Source of the DNA: Gallionella sp.
GTDB lineage: Bacteria > Pseudomonadota > Gammaproteobacteria > Burkholderiales > Gallionellaceae
Direction of reading: 5' to 3'
NCBI GenBank assembly: GCA_017880865.1
Contig: JADGRL010000011.1
Location: forward strand, 1 to 64,000
Length of the DNA: 64,000 nt
Both the position numbers and the translations under genes were made by a program. The notes under the pieces were generated by a model. That model made no database searches. It worked only from the letters and a program-made list of their open reading frames with translations, and had not been told where the DNA came from. Of the stretch, positions 8,143-17,119 are shown piece by piece. The stretch's first letter is position 1; every line of letters begins with the position of its first letter.

Positions 8143-9333
8143 ATGCCCGCCACTCTACCCCTACCCAGCCCGGAAGCCGCGCAACACAGCGCTCATCTGG
8201 TTGAATTCATCCGGCGCGACATCGAAGCCAATGGCGGATGGATTTCGTTTGCACGCTATATGGAGCTGGCACTGTATGCACCGGGTCTTGGCTATTACAC
8301 GGCGGGCGCACATAAGTTCGGCGAGGCGGGCGACTTCATCACCGCGCCGGAACTAACAAAGTTGTTCGGGCGCACGCTGGCGCGACAAATGGCCGAGATC
8401 ATGTCATCCAGCGCACCGCACATACTGGAACTGGGCGCGGGCAGCGGCAAACTGGCGGCGGACATGCTGGCCGAACTGGAGCTACTCGGCAGTCTGCCGG
8501 ACAGCTATGCGATCCTCGAGGTGAGCGCCGACTTGCGCGCACGCCAGCAGGCGCTGTTAAGCGTACGCTTGCCGCATTTGCTGGACCGTGTGCAGTGGCT
8601 TGACGCACTGCCGGAAAAATTCAGCGGCGCGATGGTCGCCAACGAAGTGCTCGACGCGTTGCCCGTGCATCTGGTGCACTGGCACGACAGCGCAATCACC
8701 GAGCGCGGTGTGGCGTTAAACGATAACAACTTCATCTGGCAGGAACGCGCCATCAGAGATTCGGCTTTGCTTGATGCAGCCGTAAAAGCCTGCCCTGAGC
8801 CCTTCGACTATGCTCAGGACAGGCTTGTCGAAGGGGACGAATATGTCAGCGAAATCTGTTTTGCCGCGCGCGGCTTGATCAACAGCCTCGCGCAACGGCT
8901 GCATCAGGGCGCGATGCTGTTTATCGATTACGGTTTCGGTGCGCGCGAGTTCTATCACCCGCAACGCCGTACCGGTACGCTGATGTGCCACTACCGACAC
9001 CACTCGCACGATGACCCGTTTTTTTTCCCCGGTTTGCAGGACATCACCGCGCATGTGAATTTCACCGACATCGCCGAATGCGGCATCGATGCAGGCTTGG
9101 AACTGATGGGTTACACCTCGCAGGCATTCTTTTTGATCAACTGCGGCATCTCGGAATTGTTGAAAGACACCTCGCCGGAAAACTTGCGCGACTATCTGCC
9201 GCTGTCCGCACAGTTGCAAAAACTCACCAGCCCGGCGGAAATGGGCGAGCTGTTCAAGGTGATCGCGCTGGGCAAAGGAATGAAAGAACCGCTACGCGGT
9301 TTCACCCAAGGTGATTTGACGCGTTTGCTGTGA
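8143..9333 (+). CDS. MidA/NDUFAF7-like SAM-dependent methyltransferase
   Basis: This 396-residue protein belongs to the DUF185/MidA family of class I methyltransferases; the mitochondrial member methylates an arginine of complex I. Visible are GYYTAGAHKFGEAGDFITAP, the SAM-binding LELGAGSGKLAADML, the conserved ANEVLDALPVHL and LFIDYGFG. Residues about 217-231 (PEPFDYAQDRLVEGD) do not look native: they are encoded by a short palindromic repeat also found elsewhere in the window. The gene is divergent from the pteridine reductase gene. The substrate here is unknown. Confidence 0.9.
   Translation: MPATLPLPSPEAAQHSAHLVEFIRRDIEANGGWISFARYMELALYAPGLGYYTAGAHKFGEAGDFITAPELTKLFGRTLARQMAEIMSSSAPHILELGAGSGKLAADMLAELELLGSLPDSYAILEVSADLRARQQALLSVRLPHLLDRVQWLDALPEKFSGAMVANEVLDALPVHLVHWHDSAITERGVALNDNNFIWQERAIRDSALLDAAVKACPEPFDYAQDRLVEGDEYVSEICFAARGLINSLAQRLHQGAMLFIDYGFGAREFYHPQRRTGTLMCHYRHHSHDDPFFFPGLQDITAHVNFTDIAECGIDAGLELMGYTSQAFFLINCGISELLKDTSPENLRDYLPLSAQLQKLTSPAEMGELFKVIALGKGMKEPLRGFTQGDLTRLL
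8792..8836 (+). repeat. REP-like palindromic repeat inside the midA-like gene
   Basis: The stretch reads as two facing copies of the CCTGAGC / TTCGAC...CTCAGGACAGG...TTGTCGAAGG palindrome. The same family occurs at 56819-56882 and in aceE. Its length keeps the reading frame open and adds about 15 residues. Confidence 0.75.
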
Positions 9334-9359
9334 GCTATACTTTTAACTTGGCTGATACA

Positions 9360-10592
9360 TCAGCTGCGCTGTCTTTCGACCAATGATTTTATCGCAGTGA
9401 TGCGCGCCTCGCGCACCCGCTCTGCAATCAAATTTTTATCAGCGCACCGTTGCGCGATCTCCCCGGAATTCACGGCCTGCGCGACGGCTAAAAGTTGCAA
9501 CAAGTAATCCGCCTGCGGATAGGCATCGTGCTCGTGGCCGGTGCGCCCGTGCGCATCGCAGGCACAGGCCTGCAACAAATGGGTGAAGCGTTCCGGTCGG
9601 CGCCACGCATCCGCTGACTGAAACAATTTGATGATGGTCTCGGCGCGCAGCTCTTTTGCGCGATGAATGTCGCCGTGGAAACGCGCGGCCAGCAAGGCCA
9701 GGTCGCGGCATTCACTAGATGCTCGCAAGCGCTGCGAGAGATTTTTCACTAACTCCACACCGCGCAGTTCGTGCCCGATGTGGCGCGGCAAAATATTCTT
9801 CGGTGTGTTGCCTTTGCCCAGGTCGTGGGTGAGGGCGGCAAAACGCACTTCCAGCGGGTAATCATGAACTGCCGCATCATCCACCACCAGCAGGGTGTGG
9901 ATACCACAATCGATTTCGGGATGATATTTTTCCGGCTGCGGCACGCCGAACAGCGCGTCTACTTCGGGGATAATTTTTGCCAGCGCACCGCAACTGCGCA
10001 GCGTCTCGAAAAAACGCGACGGATTCTTTTCCATCAGGCCACGCGCCAGTTCCTGCCAGACGCGTTCCGCCACCAGTGCATCCACTTCGCCGTTGTTCAC
10101 CATGTCGCGCATCAGCGTCAATGTCTCGGGTGCGATCGTGAAGCCGAAGCGCGCCGCAAATCGCGCCGCGCGTAGGATGCGCACCGGGTCTTCGTTGAAT
10201 GCCGAGCTGACATGGCGCAATATGCCTGCGCGCAAATCTTCGATGCCGTTGTGCGGGTCGATCAGATTGCCGTCGGTGTCCTCGGCGATCGCGTTGATCG
10301 TGAAATCGCGGCGCAGCAAATCCTGTTCCAGCGTGACATCCGGCGCGGCATGGATAACGAAACCCTGATAGCCCGGCGCGGTCTTGCGCTCGGTGCGCGC
10401 CAGCGCATATTCTTCATGCGTTTTGGGATGCAGGAACACCGGGAAATCCTTGCCAACCGGTTGAAACCCTTGCGCCACCATGGCCTCCACGGTGCTGCCC
10501 ACCACGACCCAGTCGTGATCCTGAACGGCCAGCCCGAGCAGGCGGTCGCGAACCGCACCGCCCACGCAATAGATTTTGGCATCACTTTTCAT
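9360..10592 (-). CDS. cca: Multifunctional CCA-adding enzyme (tRNA nucleotidyltransferase with HD domain)
   Basis: This enzyme adds or repairs the 3' CCA end of tRNAs. The 410-residue protein has GGAVRDRLLG and the catalytic acidic pair in QDHDWVVVG, then RRDFTINAIAED and EDPVRILRAARFAARF, the class II nucleotidyltransferase motifs. An HD phosphohydrolase domain follows (LTHDLGKG, HGDIHRA), as in E. coli-type multifunctional CCA enzymes with phosphatase and phosphodiesterase activity. The start overlaps the end of slt by 11 bases, so the two are translationally coupled. Confidence 0.96.
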   Translation of the reverse strand: MKSDAKIYCVGGAVRDRLLGLAVQDHDWVVVGSTVEAMVAQGFQPVGKDFPVFLHPKTHEEYALARTERKTAPGYQGFVIHAAPDVTLEQDLLRRDFTINAIAEDTDGNLIDPHNGIEDLRAGILRHVSSAFNEDPVRILRAARFAARFGFTIAPETLTLMRDMVNNGEVDALVAERVWQELARGLMEKNPSRFFETLRSCGALAKIIPEVDALFGVPQPEKYHPEIDCGIHTLLVVDDAAVHDYPLEVRFAALTHDLGKGNTPKNILPRHIGHELRGVELVKNLSQRLRASSECRDLALLAARFHGDIHRAKELRAETIIKLFQSADAWRRPERFTHLLQACACDAHGRTGHEHDAYPQADYLLQLLAVAQAVNSGEIAQRCADKNLIAERVREARITAIKSLVERQRS

Positions 10593-12867
10593 TCGGGATC
10601 GCGATCGGGTTATCCGGCATCCTGGCCGAGATGATGCCCATGCGCTGTTTGAGCGAACGCTGCGGGTTACCGAATTGATCGGCGTAGTACACGGTGTTGC
10701 TCATTACCTTTTTCACATAGTCGCGCGTTTCTTCAAACGGAATGGTTTCGGCATAAATTGCGCCTTCGAGCGGCCGGTCACCGCGCCACTGTAGCGCCCG
10801 CAAAGGCCCTGCATTGTATGCTGCCGAAGCCAGTACCGGGCTATTGTCGGACTGTGACAATACCGTTTTCATGTAATACGTGCCGATACGCAAATTGGTA
10901 TCGAGTTGCTGGATCAGCGCATCGCGATAATTTTTCAATCCCAGTTTATTCGCGACCCAGCGCGCCGTGCTGGGCATGATCTGCATCAGGCCTGCGGCGC
11001 CGACATTGGATTTTGCGCCCGTGACAAAACGACTTTCCTGACGCATCAAGCCATACACCCACGCCTCATCCAGGCTCTGCTCTCGAATATGCACCTGCAA
11101 TTCTGAACGGTATGGCGCGAGATAGCGCAAGCTGAAATCGTGTACGTTGACGGTTCTGTCTGCCGCACCGATCGCGCGGTCGTACATTGCGTTGCGTTTT
11201 GCGATTTCCGCTGCGGTGAGCAACTCGTGATCATTCAAATTGCGCAGCACCCAACGCCATTCATCCAGCGCTTCGTTGCGCATGTTCATGTGATACAGCG
11301 CCAGCGTGCGTTGAACACCGGGTAGCGCCGACATTTGGGAGAGGGCCTGTTGGTCGGGTTTGTATACCGTGATGTCCGCGCTCAATACCGGGGTGTCAGC
11401 CAGTTCCGCACTGGCCAGTTGACCATAGAAGTTAAATTCGACGCTCAAGCGCGCAAATATTTCACGGGCTTCGACGGGTTTGCCCAAGGCCAGCAGCGCT
11501 CGCGCCCTCCAGTATTGCCAGGCGGTATCGCGCTGCTGTTGCTCGCTCATCGCGTTCACGCTTGCCAACACTTCGGGCCAATCCTTTGCACGTAATGCCG
11601 CGCGCACATGCCATGCCGTTTGACGATCGTCGAGCGCCGTGTTTGCCGCAGCCTTGTACCATCTGAGTGCGCGCGCATCCTGATTACGCGCCGCCTCATA
11701 AGCCAGCCTGCCATAAAAATAATGCTGCTCGTTGTAAGAAAAATATCCGCCGATCTTTGCCCAGCGCGCGGCGGCCAAATCGGGGGATTGTTTTGCCAGA
11801 CGCTGTAATGCAAACAACGCGGCGGTACGCTGGCCTAGGCTTTCCAATTTCGGATTTGAACCGATCGGTGCAATGGTGTAGGTCTCGCTAATACACGGAG
11901 CCTTGCACCCGGCATCAAGAGCGTCCGAGGAGCTAGGCGGAATAAATTCCGCATGCGCGGTAGTGGGTTGCGGGCTGCCTGCGTTGCCGAAGCCTAGATG
12001 CGACAAGATATTTCCCCATCCAAACAATTCAGCGTTTGGAGAGGGAATAAGCGTACCAGGAGAGGGCGAAAGATTTTCCAAACCTAGACCAGAAGCGGGC
12101 GACTGTACGATGCCAGAAACCGGCGCACCGATCGCGCCGATGATGCGCGCGGGCGGAACCGTCAAGTCAGAATTATTTGTAGAATTGGAATCGTGCGGGG
12201 CCAGCTTTTTCAGATAATGGTCCGGATCAGCGGCGGCACTTTTCAGCAGGGCAGGCAAGCCCGCGTATTTGTCATCCAGTTGATCGGACAGCGCGATGGC
12301 AACGGATACATTATTCGCTTCCAAAGCCAGGCGCAGGCGCTGGCTAACATCGAGTTCGCTGATGATTCCGGCGGACAGCGCCGCTTCAAACAAAGGGTTG
12401 CAGCTATCCGGTTGAGCCTTGTCGGTGAACCATAATTTACGCGCCTCATGCAGCGCAGCCAACTCCTGGTGACGGCTGCGAGATTGCAGCGCATAACAAG
12501 TCAGCTCGGTATCCTCATCTAGTAAGCGTGGATATTCGGCATCGAATAGATCCCATTGTTTTTTTCTGCCGAGTAACTTGAGCCACTCTGCGCGCAATTG
12601 ATCGATCATCGGCGTGTCTTCCGGGCGGGCCAGAAAGTTTTTTACCGCCCCCTCGACATGCTTAATATCGCCGTTGTTCAGGCTCAGACTTAACTGGTAA
12701 TAACTGGCGTACACCTCCAGCGGCATCTTTTTCAACCGCTGTGCGTAACGTCCCAGCTTGACTGTATCCCCAGCGAGAAATGCATCGTGAGCGGCAATAA
12801 AATCCGCAGCCTGATCAGCATGTGCAGAAGAATAGAACAATAGCAAAAAACAAAGTATGAATCTCAT
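10582..12867 (-). CDS. slt: Soluble lytic murein transglycosylase, with an unusual internal insert
   Basis: This 761-residue periplasmic enzyme cleaves peptidoglycan glycosidic bonds. It has a signal peptide (MRFILCFLLLFYSSAHA), a long alpha-helical superhelix region and a C-terminal SLT catalytic domain with the active-site Glu in GLMRQESRF, then GAAGLMQIMPST and ASAAYNAGP. It is longer than the usual 600-650 residues because about 120 extra residues rich in Pro, Ser and Gly (bases about 11840-12200) interrupt the helical region. I chose the ATG at 12867; the open frame extends two codons to a TTG. Confidence 0.93.
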   Translation of the reverse strand: MRFILCFLLLFYSSAHADQAADFIAAHDAFLAGDTVKLGRYAQRLKKMPLEVYASYYQLSLSLNNGDIKHVEGAVKNFLARPEDTPMIDQLRAEWLKLLGRKKQWDLFDAEYPRLLDEDTELTCYALQSRSRHQELAALHEARKLWFTDKAQPDSCNPLFEAALSAGIISELDVSQRLRLALEANNVSVAIALSDQLDDKYAGLPALLKSAAADPDHYLKKLAPHDSNSTNNSDLTVPPARIIGAIGAPVSGIVQSPASGLGLENLSPSPGTLIPSPNAELFGWGNILSHLGFGNAGSPQPTTAHAEFIPPSSSDALDAGCKAPCISETYTIAPIGSNPKLESLGQRTAALFALQRLAKQSPDLAAARWAKIGGYFSYNEQHYFYGRLAYEAARNQDARALRWYKAAANTALDDRQTAWHVRAALRAKDWPEVLASVNAMSEQQQRDTAWQYWRARALLALGKPVEAREIFARLSVEFNFYGQLASAELADTPVLSADITVYKPDQQALSQMSALPGVQRTLALYHMNMRNEALDEWRWVLRNLNDHELLTAAEIAKRNAMYDRAIGAADRTVNVHDFSLRYLAPYRSELQVHIREQSLDEAWVYGLMRQESRFVTGAKSNVGAAGLMQIMPSTARWVANKLGLKNYRDALIQQLDTNLRIGTYYMKTVLSQSDNSPVLASAAYNAGPLRALQWRGDRPLEGAIYAETIPFEETRDYVKKVMSNTVYYADQFGNPQRSLKQRMGIISARMPDNPIAIPNEK

Positions 12868-12951
12868 TACCAACCATCAACGAAAATATGGCGCTGAGCA
12901 TAGCACATCACCTACTTCGCCCGCTCTGACGGCGCAGGCTTTGGGTAAGCC

Positions 12952-13572
12952 TTAGGAGTTGATCATGCGGCAATAGCAGTAAACAAACTGCTGTACCGTG
13001 CCGGATGGGGTGTGGTGCGCTTCTTTTTCGTGGCTCAACAGCGAGAAGGAAGCGCCGAACTCGGCATGCAACTCATCCGCGCGATAACGCATGACCGGCA
13101 GGCCGCTGCATTGATTGGGGCCGTCTTCGGCGAAGGTGGCGACGATGACGTGCCCACCGGGCTTCACCGAATGAAACACCGCCTGCACATAAGCGGCACG
13201 CTCTTCAGGGGTGGTGAGAAAATGAAACACCGCGCGATCATGCCAAATATCAAACTGATGGACGGGTAAATTCGCCTGAGTAATATCGGCTTCTATCCAC
13301 CGGACATTCGCTGCCATCGATCCCAGCCGGACGCGGGCCGCAGCCAGCGCAGCGGCAGAAAGATCAAGCACGGTCAAATGGGTATAACCGATCGTTAAAA
13401 GATCATCGACCAGCGTCGATGCCCCGCCGCCCACGTCGATGATGGCAGCCTCGCGACTGACACCGGTGGCATTGATCAGGCCGACAGAGAAATCGGCATG
13501 CGGCTGAAACCAGCTCACCGCATTCGTGGCTTTGGTCGAGTAAACTTTTTCCCAGTGATCTTTCGACTGCAT
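12952..13572 (-). CDS. Class I SAM-dependent methyltransferase
   Basis: This 206-residue protein starts MQSKDHWEKVYSTK and has the SAM-binding motif IIDVGGGASTLVDDLL near residues 45-60, then an acidic residue after VLDLS and the DIWHDRAVFHFL segment typical of the small methyltransferase family related to thiopurine or tellurite methyltransferases. AGGAG sits just before the ATG at 13572, which is why the longer frame is rejected. It lies downstream of hemF, 32 bases away. The substrate is unknown. Confidence 0.85.
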   Translation of the reverse strand: MQSKDHWEKVYSTKATNAVSWFQPHADFSVGLINATGVSREAAIIDVGGGASTLVDDLLTIGYTHLTVLDLSAAALAAARVRLGSMAANVRWIEADITQANLPVHQFDIWHDRAVFHFLTTPEERAAYVQAVFHSVKPGGHVIVATFAEDGPNQCSGLPVMRYRADELHAEFGASFSLLSHEKEAHHTPSGTVQQFVYCYCRMINS

Positions 13573-13604
13573 GTGAACTCCTATGGATGAGCTCCTACAA
13601 ATCC

Positions 13605-14510
13605 TTACACCCAATCCTTCACCACCAAAAATTCTTCATGCAGTCTCGCTTCCGGCGTGCCCTTCTCGGGATGCCAGTCGTAGCGCCATTTCACCAGCGG
13701 CGGCATCGACAGCAGGATGGACTCGGTGCGGCCATTGGTTTGCAGGCCGAAGATCGTGCCGCGGTCAATCACCAGGTTGAATTCGACATAGCGGCCGCGC
13801 CGGTAGAGCTGGAAATCGCGTTCGCGCTCGCCGTAGGGCGTGTCCTTGCGGCGTTCCAGGATAGGCACATAGGCGGACAGGAAATGATCGCCGACGCTTT
13901 GCTGGACTGCGAACGCGGTATCGAAATCCGGCACGCTCAGGTCGTCGAAGAAAATGCCGCCCACGCCGCGCGGTTCGTTGCGATGCTTGAGATAAAAATA
14001 TTCGTCGCACCATTTTTTGTATTTGGGATGCAGGTCGGCACCGAACGGCGCGAGCGAATTTTTGCAGGCCTGATGGAAATGCACGGCGTCTTCGGTAAAC
14101 CCATAATAAGGTGTCAAGTCCATGCCGCCGCCGAACCAGAACACCGGCGCTTCGCCATCCTTCATCGCGACGAACATGCGCACGTTGGCATGGGTGGTAG
14201 GCGCGTAAGGGTTGCGCGGATGCAGCACCAGCGACACGCCCATCGCTTCCCAGCGGCGACCTGCGAGCTCGGGGCGATGCGCCGTGGCCGAAGGCGGCAT
14301 CTTGTCGCCCATCACGTGCGAGAAGGCCACGCCGCCGCGTTCCAGCACATTGCCTTCTTCGAGGATGCAGCTCCTGCCACCGCCGCCTTCAGGCCTGTCC
14401 CAACTGTCGCGGCGAAATTTCAGGCCGTCCACCTGTTCCAGACGGGTGACGATCAGGTCTTGCAGTTCAAACAGATATTCTTTTACGGCTGCGGAATTGA
14501 AGCTAGTCAT
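13605..14510 (-). CDS. hemF: Oxygen-dependent coproporphyrinogen III oxidase
   Basis: HemF converts coproporphyrinogen III to protoporphyrinogen IX with O2 during heme synthesis. The 301-residue protein starts [13 protein letters not shown]. Family hallmarks are [11 protein letters not shown], the [15 protein letters not shown] motif, [13 protein letters not shown], the FFDDL motif and [13 protein letters not shown] chose the ATG at 14510 over an in-frame start 45 bases upstream that enters tsaC. Together with hemJ (47 kb) it indicates an aerobic heme route. Confidence 0.97.
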   Translation of the reverse strand: MTSFNSAAVKEYLFELQDLIVTRLEQVDGLKFRRDSWDRPEGGGGRSCILEEGNVLERGGVAFSHVMGDKMPPSATAHRPELAGRRWEAMGVSLVLHPRNPYAPTTHANVRMFVAMKDGEAPVFWFGGGMDLTPYYGFTEDAVHFHQACKNSLAPFGADLHPKYKKWCDEYFYLKHRNEPRGVGGIFFDDLSVPDFDTAFAVQQSVGDHFLSAYVPILERRKDTPYGERERDFQLYRRGRYVEFNLVIDRGTIFGLQTNGRTESILLSMPPLVKWRYDWHPEKGTPEARLHEEFLVVKDWV

Positions 14511-14532
14511 ATTTTCTCTGGGTTTTATTGGA

Positions 14533-15090
14533 TTATTTGCGAACGATTCTACCATCAGCCCACATGCTGATGGTCGAAGGTTTTTTGCGCTTGCCCACGC
14601 GTCCCGGCAACACCCACACCCGCTTGCCGAACAATCGCAGGCATTGCGCGTAAGTTTTGGCGGGACGCTGTCCGCTGCGATTGGCGCTGGTAGAAACCAG
14701 CGCGCTGTTCACGCCACGGCACAGTTGTGCGGCTTGCCGGTGCGCGGTCAATCGCACCGCCAGCGTGTCATGACCGCCGCGTAACCAGCGCGGCGTGGAA
14801 TGAACGGCCGGCATCAGATAAGTGATCGCCTGTGCCCCTGCTATTTCGAGTTGCTGCTGTTGGGCCGATGTGAGCGGTTGCAGATAGCGCGCCACTTGCC
14901 GGTAAAGCGCCGCGATCAGGATCAGCCCTTTGTGTTGCGGGCGCTGCTTGAGTTTGAGCAGGCGTTGTACCGCGCTGCTATTGTCCGGATCACAGCCCAG
15001 GCCGTAGCAGGATTCGGTAGGATAGGCGATCAGGCCGCCGCGTCTGAGGTGCGCGGCGATGCGGCGATATGATGCGCTGTGTCGAAACAA
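14533..15090 (-). CDS. tsaC: Threonylcarbamoyl-AMP synthase (TsaC/YrdC family)
   Basis: TsaC makes threonylcarbamoyl-adenylate from threonine, bicarbonate and ATP for the t6A37 tRNA modification. The 185-residue, single-domain protein has [14 protein letters not shown], the [11 protein letters not shown] motif (the family's KRxxxxKG loop) and STSANRSGQ. The only early start is a TTG at 15090, immediately after the purD stop at 15091-15093, which suggests cotranscription and coupling. The short length without a Sua5 domain favours TsaC. Confidence 0.93.
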   Translation of the reverse strand: MFRHSASYRRIAAHLRRGGLIAYPTESCYGLGCDPDNSSAVQRLLKLKQRPQHKGLILIAALYRQVARYLQPLTSAQQQQLEIAGAQAITYLMPAVHSTPRWLRGGHDTLAVRLTAHRQAAQLCRGVNSALVSTSANRSGQRPAKTYAQCLRLFGKRVWVLPGRVGKRKKPSTISMWADGRIVRK

Positions 15091-16380
15091 TTACTTTCTG
15101 TGGGCTGCAATTGCGCGCCAGCCGATATCGCGTCGCATCTGGCAACCGTCGAAATGAATCGTGTCGGCAATCTCATAAGCGCGCATCTGCGCCATTTTCA
15201 CCATCGTGCCGAGCGCCACGACGCACAACACGCGCCCGCCGTTGGTGACCACTTGACCGTCCTGCATCGTCGTGCCGGCATGAAACACATGAGCGTCTTC
15301 CAGCTTTTTCGCGCGTTGCTCAGACAGCCCGGTGATGACATCGCCCTTGCGCGGCGTGTCGGGATAATTAGCCGCCGCCATCACCACGCCGAGCGCGGTG
15401 CGCCTGTCCCATTCCACTTCGATTTGATCCAGCGTGCCGTTGATCGCGTGTTCGACGATCACAGAAAAATCGCTTTTCAGGCGCAGCATGATGGGCTGGG
15501 TTTCCGGGTCGCCCATGCGGCAGTTGAATTCAAGCACCTTGATACCGCCGTCCGGCGAGATCATCAGCCCGGCATACAGGAATCCGGTGTAGTTGATGCC
15601 CTCTGATTCCATGCCGCGCATGACAGGGTTTATCACCTCGCGCAGCACGCGTGCGTGAATCTCGGGGGTGACCACCGGCGCGGGCGAATACGCGCCCATG
15701 CCGCCGGTATTAGGTCCGTTGTCGCCGTCCAGCAGGCGCTTGTGATCCTGACTGGTCGCCATTGCCAGCACGTTTTTGCCGTCGGCCATCACGATGAAGC
15801 TGGCTTCTTCGCCCGTCAAAAATTCTTCGATCACCACGCGAGCGCCGGCATCACCGAGTTTATTATCCGATAGCATCATGTCGATCGCGGCAAACGCTTC
15901 CGTTTGGGTCTCTGCTACGACCACGCCTTTGCCCGCCGCCAATCCGTCGGCCTTGATCACGATCGGTGCACCGTGCTTTTCGACGTAGGCGCGAGCCGCC
16001 TTAATGTCGCTGAAGGTTTCGAAAAAGGCGGTGGGTATGTTGTGGCGAACCATGAACCGCTTGGCGAAATCCTTGGAGGATTCGAGTTGCGCCGCCGCTT
16101 TGGTCGGCCCGAAAATTTTCAGACCCGCCGCGCGGAACTCATCCACGATACCCGCCGCCAGCGGCGCTTCGGGGCCGACTACGGTAAGTTCGATGTTTTC
16201 GCGTTGTACGAATGCGATCAGGTCGGGAATCTCGGTAATAGCGACATTCACCACGCCGTCTTCCAGCGCCGTGCCCGCATTGCCGGGTGCGACATACACC
16301 TTCTGAACCTTGACGCCCTGCGCCAGACGCCAGGCCAGCGCGTGCTCGCGACCGCCGGAACCGATGACTAATATTTTCAT
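15091..16380 (-). CDS. purD: Phosphoribosylamine-glycine ligase
   Basis: PurD joins glycine to phosphoribosylamine with ATP, the second step of purine synthesis. The 429-residue protein starts MKILVIGSGGREHALAW and has APGNAGTA, the ATP-grasp elements IVIKADGLAAGKGV and EEASFIVMADG, the DHKRLLDGDNGPNTGGMGA signature and LEFNCRMGDPE. Its length matches the family. It heads a short reverse-strand operon with tsaC and possibly hemF. purH lies 2.2 kb away beyond the accessory patch. Confidence 0.97.
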   Translation of the reverse strand: MKILVIGSGGREHALAWRLAQGVKVQKVYVAPGNAGTALEDGVVNVAITEIPDLIAFVQRENIELTVVGPEAPLAAGIVDEFRAAGLKIFGPTKAAAQLESSKDFAKRFMVRHNIPTAFFETFSDIKAARAYVEKHGAPIVIKADGLAAGKGVVVAETQTEAFAAIDMMLSDNKLGDAGARVVIEEFLTGEEASFIVMADGKNVLAMATSQDHKRLLDGDNGPNTGGMGAYSPAPVVTPEIHARVLREVINPVMRGMESEGINYTGFLYAGLMISPDGGIKVLEFNCRMGDPETQPIMLRLKSDFSVIVEHAINGTLDQIEVEWDRRTALGVVMAAANYPDTPRKGDVITGLSEQRAKKLEDAHVFHAGTTMQDGQVVTNGGRVLCVVALGTMVKMAQMRAYEIADTIHFDGCQMRRDIGWRAIAAHRK

Positions 16381-16412
16381 GCTTACCTCAAAATTGTTGG
16401 AGCAACGTCATT

Positions 16413-16799
16413 TTACTTGGCTACTACAGCGGATGCCCATTGATACGCTAAATCGACCAGTTGGCTCATCTCTTTCAGCGACATGCTGATAAATGGAGTT
16501 TCTTCGTAACGCAAGATGACTGCGAACGGGTTGAGATGACTAAACTGCTCAGGAGGAAACGGCATGGCTACATCGTGCTGCAACAACAAATCGACCAGTT
16601 CATCGACATCGTGTGTTTTGCGAAATACGATGCCATGATATTCGGCAACCGACTTGAGACATTTCTCCACCACTTGTTGGGCGAAAAACCCCGTGGCAGA
16701 AATATCAACTTCCGGGTGCGTCGCCAATGCGCGAAACGAGGTCATGTCGCGTTGTGCGAGAGCCAGCAAGCGGCGCGCCGCGTTATTGGGTGGAGTCAT
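16413..16799 (-). CDS. HEPN domain protein, probable toxin of an HEPN/MNT pair
   Basis: This 128-residue all-helical protein starts MTPPNNAARRLLALA. It shows the HEPN pattern FFAQQVVEKCLKSV followed by IVFRKTHDVDELVDLL, where the charged R-K-T-H stretch lies at the position of the family's active site. HEPN proteins paired with minimal nucleotidyltransferases are known toxin-antitoxin modules, with HEPN as an RNase or AMPylation-controlled toxin. Its start overlaps the end of the MNT gene by 17 bases, fitting a coupled operon. Toxicity is inferred, not shown. Confidence 0.85.
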   Translation of the reverse strand: MTPPNNAARRLLALAQRDMTSFRALATHPEVDISATGFFAQQVVEKCLKSVAEYHGIVFRKTHDVDELVDLLLQHDVAMPFPPEQFSHLNPFAVILRYEETPFISMSLKEMSQLVDLAYQWASAVVAK

Positions 16800-17103
16800 A
16801 TAACACCTTGCCTTCGCGCAATGCCCAATAAACCGCAGTGGAGCAGGCATGTTTCTGCTGGTTAGCCTCCGCTTGCGAGCAGACCAACACATCAGCGGGC
16901 ACTCTCAATGGACGCAACACTTGCCGCAAACGTACCATCTCGCCAAACTTGTCCTGCAACGTCGATTCAACCACCAGAAAATCCAGATCAGAATCCTCCC
17001 TTGCATCCCCGCGCGCATAGGAGCCAAATAAAATGACTCTGGCAGGTTTGGCCGCTTCGCCCAAAAGCTGTGCGGCATCGCGTATGGTTTGGTCGGAGAT
17101 CAC
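16783..17103 (-). CDS. Minimal nucleotidyltransferase (MNT), probable antitoxin
   Basis: This protein of about 106 residues has the nucleotidyltransferase motif ILFGSYARGDAREDSDLDFLV, which fits GSx10DxD with both catalytic aspartates intact. In MntA/HepT-type modules the MNT protein AMPylates and silences its HEPN partner. I placed the start at the GTG at 17103 because AAGGTG lies upstream and longer frames run into the Sel1 gene. A third acidic residue, expected in a later strand, may be the Asp in VPADVLV. The gene order MNT then HEPN is the common one. Confidence 0.82.
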   Translation of the reverse strand: MISDQTIRDAAQLLGEAAKPARVILFGSYARGDAREDSDLDFLVVESTLQDKFGEMVRLRQVLRPLRVPADVLVCSQAEANQQKHACSTAVYWALREGKVLYDSTQ

Positions 17104-17119
17104 ATGGACACCTTGAGTT

